DNA of 64,000 nucleotides from Leucobacter exalbidus. Its GTDB lineage: Bacteria > Actinomycetota > Actinomycetes > Actinomycetales > Microbacteriaceae. Below are positions 24,096 to 33,681 of this stretch, one piece after another. The position numbers and the translations under genes were made by a program. Within the stretch, counting starts at the first letter, position 1. Every line of letters starts with the position of its first letter. The stretch lies in assembly GCF_017834145.1 (NCBI RefSeq), contig NZ_JAFIDA010000001.1, forward strand, positions 2,914,001-2,978,000, given 5' to 3'. Below the pieces are notes generated by a model. It was not told the origin of the DNA. It made no database searches and was given only the letters and a program-made list of their open reading frames with translations.

Positions 24096-25940
24096 CTACT
24101 CTGCCTCGACGTGGAGCCCGTTGACGCGCTGAATCTCGCGTTGGTACTCGGCGACGACGCTGCGCGAAACACGGCAGTCGAGCACGATCGTGCCCCGCCC
24201 GCCCGCCACCGTCCACTCGGCGAGTGCATCGAGGTCGGCAAGCTGCGACACGATCACGCCCTGCGCGCCCAGCGCCTCGGCGACCCCGGCAAAGTTCACC
24301 TCGGGAATGAGCATGGGGCCCTGCGCGAGACCCATTTCGCCGTACAGGTGCACCTCGGCGCCATAGGCGGCGTCGTTCCACACCACGATGACGCAGCTGG
24401 GGGCGGTGCGAATGGCGGTTTCGAGATCGGCGAGAGCCATGAGCCCGCCGCCGTCGCCCGTGCTGAGCACGACGGTCGTTTCGGGGGCCGCGACGGCAAC
24501 GCCTGCGACGGTTGAGAAGCCGAGCCCAATTGTCTGGTAGGCGGTGCCGACCATGATCATGCGCTCGGGCGACGCGACCGGCCAATACATATTTGCCCAG
24601 CCGAGAAAGTGGCCGCCGTCGGTTGTGACGTGGCGATCGGCGGGCAGCAGCTCGGCGACACGGCTCGCCACCGCGCGCGGGTCGAGGCGGCCATCGGGGC
24701 ATGATCCGGATCCCGCGGCGCCAGCATCGCGCGCCCGCAAGCGCGCCCCGGGAGCGAGGCCCTCGACGCGCTCGCGCCAGGGGAGCGCGGAGGGCTGCGT
24801 GGCACCGTCGCGTTCTTGCGTGAGCGTGAGCTTGGCGCGCTCTTGTTCGATCGCCTGGGTGAGCGCGGTGACGGTGGCGCGCGCGTCACCCTGCAGCAGC
24901 TGGTGCGTGAGCGGCACCTGGCTCTTGGGGGGAAGCACCTGCTCGGTGTCGATGCGAATCACCGTGGTGCCCGCGCCCAAAAGGTCGCCAAAGCGCATGG
25001 TGAACTGGTTGAGGCTCGCGCCCACCACGACCACCACATCGGCCTGTGCGACGACGTCCATGGCGGCTAACTGTCCGAAGCCGCCCGTCACGCCGAGGTC
25101 GTACTGGGCATCAGGGAAGATGCCGCGGGCGAGAGCCGAGGTCGCGGTGAGCGCGCCGAGGCAGTCAGCGAGCGTGCCCAGTTCGGCGCCGGCGCCCGCG
25201 AGATGTGCGCCGCGGCCCGCGATGATGAGCGGGCGTTCGGCCTCGATCAGGGCGAGGGCGGCGGTCTCGAGCTGGTGATCAAGCACCCCGGTGACGGGCC
25301 GGGTAGGCTGCGCCTGCGGGGTGACCGTGTGCTGCGAGACCGAAGCCGCGAGCGCCGAAAGCACCGCGGGGTCGTCGAGGTCGATGCCCTCGGGCTTGGG
25401 CGCGACGGTGACGGGGGCGACCGCGGCCGCGCTCACGATGTCGTAGGGGATGGCGAGCACGACGGGGCGGCGAAGCCTGGTGGCCTGCGAGACGGCGCGT
25501 TCGACGGTGCGCTCGATGTTGGTGACCGAGAGGGTGTGGGTGCGCACGCCGAGGGCGGCCGCGAGCATCTCTTGGTCGACATCCCAGGGCCGGGGCCCCG
25601 CGCTGGGGGCGTCGCCAACGACGACGAGCATGGGGGTGCGGGCCTGCGCGGCCTCTGCGAGGGCGGTGAGGGTATTCGTGAAGCCGGCGCCGTAGGTGGT
25701 GGTGGCGATCGCGATCTTGCCGCTCACCCGGGTATAGGCGTCGGCGGCGGCCACTGAGCCGGCTTCGTGGCGCACGGCGGTGTAGCTGAGGCCTGCCGCG
25801 GTGAGGTCTTCGATGAGGTGGGCATTACCGTTGCCCATCAGGCCGAAGCTGGCGCTGGTGTGCGCGGCGAGGGCCAGCGCGAGTGCACGGGTGAGCGTCG
25901 GGGTTGCAGTGTTTTCGGGGGGCGTTGAAAGAGGGGACAT
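24096..25940 (-). CDS. Thiamine-pyrophosphate enzyme (acetolactate synthase/benzoylformate decarboxylase-like)
   Basis: The 614-residue protein has the three domains of the acetohydroxyacid synthase-like family. The catalytic Glu is in YTAVRHEAGSVAAAD (about residue 59). The middle domain has LIIAGRGAHLAGA. The TPP site is GDGGGLMALADLETA followed by VVWNDAAYGAE, the GDG-N motif for Mg and diphosphate. No regulatory small subunit is nearby, so housekeeping acetolactate synthase is unlikely; a 2-oxoacid decarboxylase or lyase is a better guess. A low-complexity insert near residues 405-435 is unusual. ATG 25940 has AAAGG upstream. It is divergent from the MHS transporter beside an IclR-type operator. 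Confidence 0.82.
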   Translation of the reverse strand: MSPLSTPPENTATPTLTRALALALAAHTSASFGLMGNGNAHLIEDLTAAGLSYTAVRHEAGSVAAADAYTRVSGKIAIATTTYGAGFTNTLTALAEAAQARTPMLVVVGDAPSAGPRPWDVDQEMLAAALGVRTHTLSVTNIERTVERAVSQATRLRRPVVLAIPYDIVSAAAVAPVTVAPKPEGIDLDDPAVLSALAASVSQHTVTPQAQPTRPVTGVLDHQLETAALALIEAERPLIIAGRGAHLAGAGAELGTLADCLGALTATSALARGIFPDAQYDLGVTGGFGQLAAMDVVAQADVVVVVGASLNQFTMRFGDLLGAGTTVIRIDTEQVLPPKSQVPLTHQLLQGDARATVTALTQAIEQERAKLTLTQERDGATQPSALPWRERVEGLAPGARLRARDAGAAGSGSCPDGRLDPRAVASRVAELLPADRHVTTDGGHFLGWANMYWPVASPERMIMVGTAYQTIGLGFSTVAGVAVAAPETTVVLSTGDGGGLMALADLETAIRTAPSCVIVVWNDAAYGAEVHLYGEMGLAQGPMLIPEVNFAGVAEALGAQGVIVSQLADLDALAEWTVAGGRGTIVLDCRVSRSVVAEYQREIQRVNGLHVEAE

Positions 25941-26187
25941 CACAGTGCCTTTCGCGTACTGAGCGATGAGGAAGGGGGACCGTGTATGTCTCGCTGGCGC
26001 CACACCTGTGCCGCGCCAAGCAGCAGCGCCCCTTTTTCGAGCGCCTTGCCGGCCAGACCTCTTGGGGGCCGGCTGGACACTGTGCAGTCTATCGACTGTG
26101 CGGCGATCGGGTGGGATGATGGTGACAAATTGCTGAGAGTTGGCTACAGTGGCTCTCGGCTCTGCTCGTGCTCATAGTTGAGACAGG

Positions 26188-26204
26188 TGTTCGATATATG
26201 AACA
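26188..26204. promoter_or_regulatory. IclR-type operator between TPP enzyme and MHS transporter genes
   Basis: TGTTCGATATATGAACA is a near-perfect dyad (TGTTC-N7-GAACA). An almost identical site occurs at 28466-28482 beside the IclR gene, so both probably bind that regulator. Confidence 0.75.
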
Positions 26205-26243
26205 CGGGTGGGTGATTATCGACTGACGAAGGAGTCTTTCAAC

Positions 26244-27620
26244 ATGTCAACAACTGCGCCCGCGCAATCGGCGAACTCTCGCGAGATGCGCCGCGTCGCT
26301 GCGGCGACCGTGATCGGCACCACCATCGAGTGGTACGACTTTTTCCTCTATGCCAGCGCCGCTGGTCTCGTGTTTGGCAAGCTCTTCTTTGAACCGGCTG
26401 GCTCGCAGGCGGCCACGATTATTTCGTTTGCCACCGTGGGGGTGAGCTTCCTCTTCCGCCCGCTGGGGGCCTTCCTTGCTGGCCACTACGGTGACCGCAT
26501 CGGTCGCAAGGCCATGCTGGTGGTCACCCTGATCTTGATGGGTGTCTCGACCACGCTGATCGGCGTACTGCCGACCTACGAGACGGCGGGGCTTTTGGCG
26601 CCGGTGCTCTTGATGCTGCTGCGTATTCTGCAGGGCCTGTCGACCGGCGGTGAGTGGGGCGGTGCCGTGCTGATGGCGGTGGAACACGCGCCCACCAACG
26701 CGCGCGGCCGCATGGGCGCCTTCCCGCAGATTGGTGTGCCGCTGGGCATGCTGCTCGCTTCGGGTGTGCTTGCTCTGATGACCGGCGTGATCTCGCCCGG
26801 CGAAGCGTTTCTCGAGTGGGGCTGGCGCATTCCGTTCTTGCTGAGCGTGGTGCTCGTGGTGGTCGGCATTGTGGTGCGCCGCACCGTCGAAGAAAGCCCC
26901 GTGTTCAACCAGATCGCCGAGCGCAAGGAGCAGAGCACGATGCCCGTCGTGCAGCTGTTCAAGAAGCACGGCCTGCTGGTGCTGCTCGCGGCCCTCACCT
27001 TCGCGGGCAACAACGCGGCCGGCTACATGACCACCGGTGGCTTCATTCAGAACTACGCGACCACCCCGGTGGCCGAGGGTGGCTTCGTTGGGATGGAGCG
27101 CACCCCGGTGCTGCTGGCCGTGGCCGGTGCCTCGGTGGTCTGGCTGATCTGCACCTTCGCGGCGGGCACGATCTCTGACCGGATCGGGCGCAAGAACACC
27201 TACATCATCGGCTGGATTGCGTTCCTGGCCGTGCTCTTCTTGCTCTTCCCGATGGTCAACACGGGCAACGTGTGGCTGTTGTTCCTAGGCCTCGCGCTGT
27301 TCTCCATCGGCAACGGCTTCACCTACGGTCAGCAGGCCGCGTACTTTGCCGAGCTGTTCCCCGCCTCAATCAGGTACTCGGGCGTCTCGATCACCTACGC
27401 CATCGGTGCCATCTTGGGTGGCGCGTTCGCGCCCATGATCTCGGCGGCACTCGTCGCCGCGACCGGCAGCTCAATGTCGGTGGCCTACTACATCGGCGGC
27501 GTGATGATCGTCGCCTTCGGCGCGACGCTGTTGCTGCGCGACCGCTCGGGCATCGCACTCGGTCACGAAAACGAAGAGGAACAGCAGAGGGGCCACTTTG
27601 TGTGGGAAAAGCGCGACTAG
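26244..27620 (+). CDS. MFS transporter, metabolite:H+ symporter (MHS) type
   Basis: This 458-residue twelve-helix protein has the MHS hallmarks: VIGTTIEWYDFFLYASAAG in helix 1, GHYGDRIGRKAMLVVTLILMG at the loop 2-3 motif, and LSTGGEWGGAVLMAVEHAP in helix 5. Loop 8-9 carries the second GTISDRIGRKN motif. The family imports organic acids such as shikimate, citrate, proline and aromatic acids with protons. Context beside an IclR regulator and a 3-hydroxybenzoate monooxygenase suggests a hydroxybenzoate or related aromatic acid. ATG 26244 has AAGGAG 10 bases upstream. An IclR-type operator lies 40 bp before the start. Confidence 0.9.
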   Translation: MSTTAPAQSANSREMRRVAAATVIGTTIEWYDFFLYASAAGLVFGKLFFEPAGSQAATIISFATVGVSFLFRPLGAFLAGHYGDRIGRKAMLVVTLILMGVSTTLIGVLPTYETAGLLAPVLLMLLRILQGLSTGGEWGGAVLMAVEHAPTNARGRMGAFPQIGVPLGMLLASGVLALMTGVISPGEAFLEWGWRIPFLLSVVLVVVGIVVRRTVEESPVFNQIAERKEQSTMPVVQLFKKHGLLVLLAALTFAGNNAAGYMTTGGFIQNYATTPVAEGGFVGMERTPVLLAVAGASVVWLICTFAAGTISDRIGRKNTYIIGWIAFLAVLFLLFPMVNTGNVWLLFLGLALFSIGNGFTYGQQAAYFAELFPASIRYSGVSITYAIGAILGGAFAPMISAALVAATGSSMSVAYYIGGVMIVAFGATLLLRDRSGIALGHENEEEQQRGHFVWEKRD

Positions 27621-27659
27621 CGTCGTTGCTTCTATGACGAAGTGAGGGCGGGTGGGGCG

Positions 27660-28385
27660 CTAGCGGTAGTTGCGCGCCACCCGCTCTGCCGTCTGTTGCA
27701 GATGGGCGACGATGCTCTCGATTGATCCGGGGGCATTGAAATGCACCACGGCGATGGACGCGGGGGCCTCGCGGCCCACCCGCAGCGGCACCGCGACGGC
27801 AAAGACGCCGTCCATTACCTCGCTCGTGCTGAGCGCATACCCGCGCTCGATGGCGGCGAGCGACTCGGGGGTGGGGGTGACCTCGCCCAGCAGTGTGGCG
27901 CGCTCGGCCGCGCTCAGCGACGCCTCGATGGCGTGACCCGGGGCACCCTTGCGCCAGGAGTGTCGATCGCCCGTGCGGCGCGATACCGCCGCGGGCACCC
28001 CCATGGGCTCGGCCGAAGCGATGGTGATGATGTCGTCACCGTCGAGCACCGTGAGAAACGCGGTCATGCCGGTATCTTGTGCAAGCCGGGTGATCTCGGG
28101 GGTCGCGGCGGTGGTGAGGCCGGGGGCCACGCCGCGAGCGAGCGCGGCCATGCGTGGCCCGAGGCGAATCATGCCGGCGTCATCGCGCAGGGCAAAGCGA
28201 TGCTCTTCGAGGGTGCGCAGCAGCCGGTAGGCATTCGAGCGGTGCACGCCGAGCGCATCGGCAAGCTCGGTGATGGAGAGGGGACGCGGGGCATCGCCCA
28301 GGATTTCCAGCGCGCGCAGCCCGCGGGCGAGGGTCTGTGACCCCGCAGGGGGTGACGAAGGGGCTGGTGTTGCGGCGATACTCAT
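27660..28385 (-). CDS. IclR-family transcriptional regulator
   Basis: The 241-residue product has the winged helix SITELADALGVHRSNAYRLLRTLEEHRF and a C-terminal GAF-like effector domain with GMTAFLTVLDGDDIITI, GAPGHAI and VAVPLRVG. That is the normal IclR length and layout, and members commonly regulate aromatic acid catabolism. ATG 28385 is preferred over TTG 28400 because of GGAG at suitable distance. It lies between the MHS transporter (convergent) and the monooxygenase (divergent), with matching TGTTC-N7-GAACA sites before both, so local control is likely. Confidence 0.9.
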   Translation of the reverse strand: MSIAATPAPSSPPAGSQTLARGLRALEILGDAPRPLSITELADALGVHRSNAYRLLRTLEEHRFALRDDAGMIRLGPRMAALARGVAPGLTTAATPEITRLAQDTGMTAFLTVLDGDDIITIASAEPMGVPAAVSRRTGDRHSWRKGAPGHAIEASLSAAERATLLGEVTPTPESLAAIERGYALSTSEVMDGVFAVAVPLRVGREAPASIAVVHFNAPGSIESIVAHLQQTAERVARNYR

Positions 28386-28465
28386 GGTTCCATTCTCCAA
28401 TACGGGTCACGCATTGTGATGCGCGGAGGAAAAGCGTATGATCAGTGTGCGATATTCAAACGCCA

Positions 28466-28482
28466 TGTTCATTATATGAACA
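28466..28482. promoter_or_regulatory. IclR-type operator between the IclR gene and the monooxygenase gene
   Basis: TGTTCATTATATGAACA is a dyad with arms TGTTCAT and ATGAACA around TAT. It lies 28 bp before the monooxygenase start and shares 15 of 17 bases with 26188-26204. Confidence 0.78.
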
Positions 28483-28510
28483 ATAGCAACGATGCTCACA
28501 AGGAGAAACA

Positions 28511-30385
28511 GTGCAGTTCCACCACCACGGCTATGTCTCAGCCGATCCTCGCGTGCACCCCGCGGCCGGCGTCGGTATCAACCGATCTGAAGAGCTCCCT
28601 GACACGATGGATGTTCTCATCGTGGGCGCGGGCCCCGCGGGCATCATCACTGCCGCGCAGCTGTCACACTTTCCGACCGCATCAGTGCGCATCATCGACC
28701 GCCGCCCCAGCCGCCTCGAAGTGGGCCAGGCCGACGGCATCCAGGCGCGCAGCGTCGAAACCTTCCAGGCCTTTGGGTTCGCCCCGCAGGTCATCCAAGA
28801 GGCCTACCAGATCACTGAAACGGCGTTCTGGAAGCCCGATACCGAGCACCCCGAGAACATCGTGCGCACGGCCACGTCACTCGATGACGAGCACGGCATC
28901 AGCGAGTTTCCGCACCTGATCGTGAACCAGGCGCGCATTATCGATTACTTCCACGAGTACGCACAGCGCGGCCCCGGCCGCGTCTCGGTCGACTTTGGGT
29001 ATGAATTCATTGGGCTTGAGAAGACCGCCGACACTGATTTTCCGATCACCGTGACGCTGAAAATCACCGCGGGGGAGCACGAGGGTGAAACCCGCGTCGT
29101 GCGGGCGAAGTACGTGGTCGGCGCCGACGGTGCCCGCTCGGGTGTGCGCCGCGCCATCGGCGGTTCACTGCGCGGCGACCAGGCCTTCCACGCCTGGGGC
29201 GTGATGGATGTGCTCGCCATCACCGACTTCCCCGATATTCGGAAGAAGTGCGCGATTCAGTCGCACGACGGCGGCAACATCCTGCACATTCCGCGCGAGG
29301 GTAACCACCTGTTTCGCATGTACGTCGACCTGGGTGAGGTCGGCGAAGAAGACCACGGCAAGGTGCGCGAGACCACGATCGACGAGATCATCGCGCAGGC
29401 CAACAAGATTATGCACCCGTACACGATCGACGTGCGCGATGTTGCTTGGCACAGTGTCTACGAGGTGGCGCACCGCCTCACCGACCGCTTCGACGACGCG
29501 CACGCGCACGGCGAACCCTGCGACCCCAACGTGTTCTTGCTCGGCGACGCCTGCCACACGCACTCGGCGAAGGCTGGCCAGGGCATGAACGTGTCGATGC
29601 AGGATGGTTGGAACCTGGCCTGGAAGCTCGGCTATGTGCTCGAGGGCCGCAGCCCCGAGTCGCTGCTGCACACCTACTCAGACGAGCGCCAGGTCACCTC
29701 GAAGAACCTCATCGACTTCGACAAGGAGTGGTCGACCCTCATGGCGAAGCGCCCCGAGGAGTTCGCGTCACCCACCGAGCTCGAAGACTTCTATGTGCAG
29801 ACCGCCGAGTTCCCCGCCGGGTTCATGACGGAATACACCGAGTCGGTGCTGACGGCCGCTGATTCGCAGCAGCAGCTCGCCTCGGGCTTTCCGATCGGCA
29901 AGCGCTTCAAGTCGGTCGAAACCGTGCGCGTCAGTGACGCGGTCACGGTGCATCTTGGCCACCACCACCGCGCCGACGGTCGCTACCGCGTGTATGCGTT
30001 CGCCGATGCCACGGGTGAGCGACTCGATCAGTGGGCCGAACAGCTGCTCGCGGCAGACTCGCCCCTGCGCACCTTCACGCCCGAAGGTGCTGACCTTGAC
30101 AGCGTGTTTGATGTGAAGGCTGTTTACCAGCAGTCGCACCGCGAGGTTGACATCGCGGCGGTCTCGCCGCTGTTCAAGCCGCTGTCGGGCCCGTTCCAGC
30201 TCGTCGACTATGAAAAGGTGTACGCGGCGATCGCCGACACCGATATCTTCGCTGAGCGTGGCGTGAGCCGCGACGGCGCCGTGGTTGTCGTGCGCCCCGA
30301 TCACTACGTCGCGGGTATCTTTGCCCTCGATGACGTTGCGGGTGTGACCGAGCTGCTCGGCCGCGCGTTCTTGCCGCAGGCCTAA
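28511..30385 (+). CDS. mobA: FAD-dependent 3-hydroxybenzoate 4-monooxygenase
   Basis: The 624-residue flavoprotein resembles Comamonas testosteroni 3-hydroxybenzoate 4-hydroxylase (MobA) over its whole length: MQFHHHGY at the start, DVLIVGAGPAG (FAD loop, about residues 34-44), GQADGIQARSVETFQAF, SEFPHLIVNQARIIDYF, the GDACHTHSAKAGQGMN motif near residue 345, and a thioredoxin-like C-terminal domain with IDSVF-like LDSVFDVKAVY and VVVRPDHYVAGIF. It should hydroxylate 3-hydroxybenzoate to protocatechuate using NADPH. The start ATG is replaced by GTG 28511 with AAGGAG upstream. A phenol 2-monooxygenase role is possible but less likely. Confidence 0.9.
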   Translation: MQFHHHGYVSADPRVHPAAGVGINRSEELPDTMDVLIVGAGPAGIITAAQLSHFPTASVRIIDRRPSRLEVGQADGIQARSVETFQAFGFAPQVIQEAYQITETAFWKPDTEHPENIVRTATSLDDEHGISEFPHLIVNQARIIDYFHEYAQRGPGRVSVDFGYEFIGLEKTADTDFPITVTLKITAGEHEGETRVVRAKYVVGADGARSGVRRAIGGSLRGDQAFHAWGVMDVLAITDFPDIRKKCAIQSHDGGNILHIPREGNHLFRMYVDLGEVGEEDHGKVRETTIDEIIAQANKIMHPYTIDVRDVAWHSVYEVAHRLTDRFDDAHAHGEPCDPNVFLLGDACHTHSAKAGQGMNVSMQDGWNLAWKLGYVLEGRSPESLLHTYSDERQVTSKNLIDFDKEWSTLMAKRPEEFASPTELEDFYVQTAEFPAGFMTEYTESVLTAADSQQQLASGFPIGKRFKSVETVRVSDAVTVHLGHHHRADGRYRVYAFADATGERLDQWAEQLLAADSPLRTFTPEGADLDSVFDVKAVYQQSHREVDIAAVSPLFKPLSGPFQLVDYEKVYAAIADTDIFAERGVSRDGAVVVVRPDHYVAGIFALDDVAGVTELLGRAFLPQA

Positions 30386-30394
30386 CCAGCCACT

Positions 30395-30430
30395 AGCTCG
30401 GGGCCCGGCATGTGTGACGGGCCCCGAGCT
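30395..30430 (+). terminator. First hairpin after mobA
   Basis: AGCTCGGGGCCCG at 30395-30407 pairs with 30418-30430 around a 10-base loop, directly after the monooxygenase stop. No T-tract follows, so it may act together with the stronger hairpin downstream. Confidence 0.6.
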
Positions 30431-30464
30431 GCGCTTGATGCGGTCAATGACTGCCTGATACGAC

Positions 30465-30501
30465 AAACGCGCTCCCGGATCCAGGATCCGGGAGCGCGTT
30501 T
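30465..30501. terminator. Bidirectional intrinsic terminator between mobA and the semialdehyde dehydrogenase
   Basis: An 18-bp perfect inverted repeat (30465-30482 and 30484-30501) has A-rich and T-rich outer ends and is followed on the plus strand by TGTTTTT. It lies between two convergent genes and should terminate both. Confidence 0.88.
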
Positions 30502-30520
30502 GTTTTTCTAGCTGAGGAAT

Positions 30521-31876
30521 TTAGCCAGCGAAGCGGAAGAGCTTCTTGTTGGCGAACTCGAGCATGCCACCCTTGCCCAGCTCGCGGCCGTAGCCTGACT
30601 TCTTGACGCCACCGAAGGGCACGTCAGCGCCCTCGAGGCCGGCGCCGCCGATGAAGACCATGCCCACATCAAGCTGGTTGCCGATCTGCTCAGCGCGCTC
30701 GAGGTCATCGCAGATGACGACAGAGCCGAGGCCGTACGGTGAAGAGTTAGCGAGGTCGATGGCCTCTTCGTCGCTCGATACCTTGTACAGCTGCGCAACT
30801 GGGCCGAACAGCTCCTGGCTGTAGACATCCATCGCGGGCGTGATGTTGGTCAGAATCGACGGGGTGTAGAGGTTGCCCTCGGGGGTGTTGTCACCCACGA
30901 GCACCTCGGCGCCCTGATCGATTGCGCCCTGCACCTGTGCGGCGAGGTTCTTCGTTGCGGCAGCCGACGACATGGGACCGAAGTCGCCACCCTCGTATGA
31001 CTGGCCCGCGATGGCTGCCTTGAACTTCTCGGCGAACTCGTCGAAGTACTTGTCCATTACGACGATGCGCTTTGAACCGTTGCAGGCCTGGCCGGTGTTC
31101 TCCATGCGGCCGCCCACAGCGTGCTCAACCGCGTGGTCGAGATCGGCGGTGTCGAGCACGAGGAAGACGTCAGAGCCGCCCAGCTCGAGTACGCACTTCT
31201 TCAGCTCGCGGCCAGCCTGCTCGGCAACGATGGCGCCAGCGCGCTCTGAACCGGTGAGTGAGATGCCCTGCACGCGCTCGTCGGCGATGATCGTGCTGAC
31301 CTGGTCGTGCGTGGCGAACACGTTGACGTAGGCACCCTTGGGGAAGCCAGCGTCAAGGAACAGCTGCTCGAGGGCAAGAGCCGACTCGGGGCACTGTGCC
31401 GCGTGCTTCAGGATGATCGTGTTGCCCAAGATCAGGTTGGGCACTGCGAAGCGCGCAACCTGGTAGTAGGGGTAGTTCCAGGGCATGATGCCCAGGATCA
31501 CGCCGGTGCCCTGGTGGCGAATGAACGACTTCAGGCCGTCCTCAACCTCGAGCACCTCATCGGCAAGCCACTTCTCGGCGTTGTCGGCGAAGGCCGCGGT
31601 GATCGCGCCTGAGAACTCAGCCTCGCCAGCAGCCTGGTCGAGGGGCTTGCCCATCTCGCGGTTGATGATTGCGCCGAGTTCGTCTTTGCGCTCGTCGAAC
31701 AGCTCTGCTGCGCGCTTGGCGAGCGCGGCGCGCTCGGCAACGGTGGTCTTACGTGCCCACTCCTTGTACGCAGACTGCGCGGAGGCGAGTGAAGCTTCAA
31801 TGTCGGCTGCGGTTGCGTCGGGGTACTCGGCAACGGTCTCGCCCGTGGCCGGGTTGATGACGGCGAACGTGCTCAT
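30521..31876 (-). CDS. NAD(P)-dependent succinate-semialdehyde dehydrogenase
   Basis: The 451-residue enzyme is of the short GabD/Sad branch: it opens with VINPATGETVAEYPDAT, has IMPWNYPYYQVARFA (catalytic Asn), KKCVLELGGSDVFLV (Glu) and GRMENTGQACNGSKR (Cys), and ends PFGGVKKSGYGRELG. NTGQACNGSKR rather than NxGQxCxxxxR with Thr is common for the NADP-linked succinate-semialdehyde dehydrogenases of Actinobacteria. It would convert succinate semialdehyde to succinate. It is divergent from a permease-amine oxidase operon, which can yield aminobutyrate-type intermediates, and it could also serve the product of HpaI. Confidence 0.88.
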   Translation of the reverse strand: MSTFAVINPATGETVAEYPDATAADIEASLASAQSAYKEWARKTTVAERAALAKRAAELFDERKDELGAIINREMGKPLDQAAGEAEFSGAITAAFADNAEKWLADEVLEVEDGLKSFIRHQGTGVILGIMPWNYPYYQVARFAVPNLILGNTIILKHAAQCPESALALEQLFLDAGFPKGAYVNVFATHDQVSTIIADERVQGISLTGSERAGAIVAEQAGRELKKCVLELGGSDVFLVLDTADLDHAVEHAVGGRMENTGQACNGSKRIVVMDKYFDEFAEKFKAAIAGQSYEGGDFGPMSSAAATKNLAAQVQGAIDQGAEVLVGDNTPEGNLYTPSILTNITPAMDVYSQELFGPVAQLYKVSSDEEAIDLANSSPYGLGSVVICDDLERAEQIGNQLDVGMVFIGGAGLEGADVPFGGVKKSGYGRELGKGGMLEFANKKLFRFAG

Positions 31877-32055
31877 CAGACTTACTCCTTAGTAATGTCG
31901 TGCGGGGTGATGACACTGCTTAGTCAATCACACCCACCTCAAAGGCACTAGCTCGCAGCGCCGCTTTTTCGCATGCCAACTACAACTGAGCTTCGTTTTC
32001 GGGCGCATTATTGATATATAACAACGAAATCCGCAAACTTTGCCGCAAACGGCTG

Positions 32056-32088
32056 AATGTCAACGTCAATGTCTGCGAGAATGACATT
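32056..32088. promoter_or_regulatory. Repeated AATGTC/GACATT motif upstream of the permease gene
   Basis: AATGTC occurs at 32056-32061 and 32068-32073, and its complement GACATT at 32083-32088, all within the 284-bp divergent gap between the dehydrogenase and permease. This could be an operator; no regulator gene is adjacent. The left part of the gap (31960-32050) is AT-rich and probably holds the promoters. Confidence 0.35.
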
Positions 32089-32160
32089 GGGCGGGACGCA
32101 ATGATGCCGCTTCCCGCAGCTACGAAACTAATCGGCGACGCAGCCGGAAAAGAAGTACCA

Positions 32161-33681
32161 ATGTCGAAACTTACTCTCCCCAACGCCACTGAGACGGGCC
32201 ATATTCACGTCGGCAAGGGCCTGAACCAGGGCGCGCTGGGTGTGGTCGGGTCGACCGTGATCGGTCTCGCCTCGACCGCTCCGCTCTACTCGCTGGCCGC
32301 CACCCTGGGCTACGTCATCGTCGCCGTCGGTGCGCAGGCACCGCTCGTCTTCGTAATCGCGTGTATTCCGATGGTGTTCGCGGCGCTCGCCTACCAAGAG
32401 CTCAACCGCGCGATGCCCGACTGCGGCACCTCATTCGTGTGGGGTACCAAAGCCTTTGGCCCCGTCACCGGCTGGATCGCCGGGTGGGCGGTCGCCGTGG
32501 CCGGTGTGATGGTGCTTGCCAACGTCGGCGAGATCACTGGCAAATACTTCTGGCTGCTGATCGGCAACCAAGAGTTCGCTGACAACCGCGTGATCGTCAT
32601 CATTACCTCGGTGCTCTTCATGGCACTGATGACCTTCGTGAGCACCGTGGGCGTGCAAATCGGTGAGCGCATGCAGATGATCCTGATGGTGATTCAGACG
32701 ATCGCCATGGTCTTGTTCGGTGTGCTCGCCCTGATGCACGCCGCCGATGGCTCAAACGCCGGGTCAGTGGCCTTCGACTGGAACTGGTTCAACCCCGCCC
32801 AGCTCACCTCATGGTCGGGCTTCATGCAGGCCGTGCTGCTCGCCCTCTTTATCTACTGGGGCTGGGATAGCTGCCTCGCCCTGAACGAAGAGACCAAGAA
32901 CCCGCGCAAGACCCCCGGTCACGCCGCCCTTTTGAGTATCGTCATCTTGGTGGTGCTGTACGTGGGCATCTCGGTCGCCGTGATGATGTTCGCCGGGTTT
33001 GGCGACACCGGCTTCGGTCTCACCAACGAGGCCAACCTCGACGACGTGTTCACCGTGCTCAGCGGCGCACTGTTTGGGCCGTGGGGCTGGTTCTTGATTC
33101 TCGGTGTGATGCTGTCGGCGGCATCGTCGACGCAGACCACGATTCTGCCGACCGCACGCGGCACCCTCTCAATGGCGGTCTACCGGGCCCTGCCCGCAAA
33201 GTTCGCTGAGCTGCACCCCCGCTTCAAGACGCCCTGGTTCTCCACCGTCGTGATGGGCATCGCCGCAATCGTGTACTACGTTGGCATGTCGATCCTGTCG
33301 GAAGATATGCTGGCCGACTCGCTCACCTCCATGGGCCTCGCGGTCGCGCTGTACTACGCCATCACCTCGTTTGCCTGCGTCTGGTTCTTCCGCGACACCC
33401 TGCGCGACAGCGCCCGCAACCTCTGGATGCGCGGCATTCTGCCGGGGCTTGGTGGTCTGATGCTCGGCTACGCCTTCGTGCAGTCGGCGATCGACATGAT
33501 TAACGTTGACTACAGCTACACCGTGATCTTTGGGGTGGGCGGCGCATTCGTGATCGGCATCGGCGCGATCCTGCTCGGCTTTGTGCTGATGGGGATCTGG
33601 TGGCTGCGCCCCAACTCCAAGGTGTTCTTCCGTGGCGAAAGCCTCAACCGCGACACCGAGGTGTTGGTGCCCGATGCCTAA
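32161..33681 (+). CDS. APC-superfamily amino acid/polyamine permease
   Basis: The 506-residue, twelve-helix transporter has the APC start [21 protein letters not shown] and a loop with [17 protein letters not shown], which is the family's conserved post-helix-6 segment. Substrate is likely an amine or polyamine because the next gene is an amine oxidase that overlaps it by 8 bp, and a semialdehyde dehydrogenase is divergent. The frame is open from 32011, but ATG 32161 begins at the family N-terminus and is the more likely start. The ribosome site (AAAAGAAG) is modest. Confidence 0.88.
   Translation: MSKLTLPNATETGHIHVGKGLNQGALGVVGSTVIGLASTAPLYSLAATLGYVIVAVGAQAPLVFVIACIPMVFAALAYQELNRAMPDCGTSFVWGTKAFGPVTGWIAGWAVAVAGVMVLANVGEITGKYFWLLIGNQEFADNRVIVIITSVLFMALMTFVSTVGVQIGERMQMILMVIQTIAMVLFGVLALMHAADGSNAGSVAFDWNWFNPAQLTSWSGFMQAVLLALFIYWGWDSCLALNEETKNPRKTPGHAALLSIVILVVLYVGISVAVMMFAGFGDTGFGLTNEANLDDVFTVLSGALFGPWGWFLILGVMLSAASSTQTTILPTARGTLSMAVYRALPAKFAELHPRFKTPWFSTVVMGIAAIVYYVGMSILSEDMLADSLTSMGLAVALYYAITSFACVWFFRDTLRDSARNLWMRGILPGLGGLMLGYAFVQSAIDMINVDYSYTVIFGVGGAFVIGIGAILLGFVLMGIWWLRPNSKVFFRGESLNRDTEVLVPDA

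Noticed and set aside
24096-25940. Annotation as ilvB acetolactate synthase
   Set aside because: No ilvN small-subunit gene or ilvC is nearby, the catalytic domain differs from housekeeping IlvB as far as I recall, and context is aromatic catabolism.
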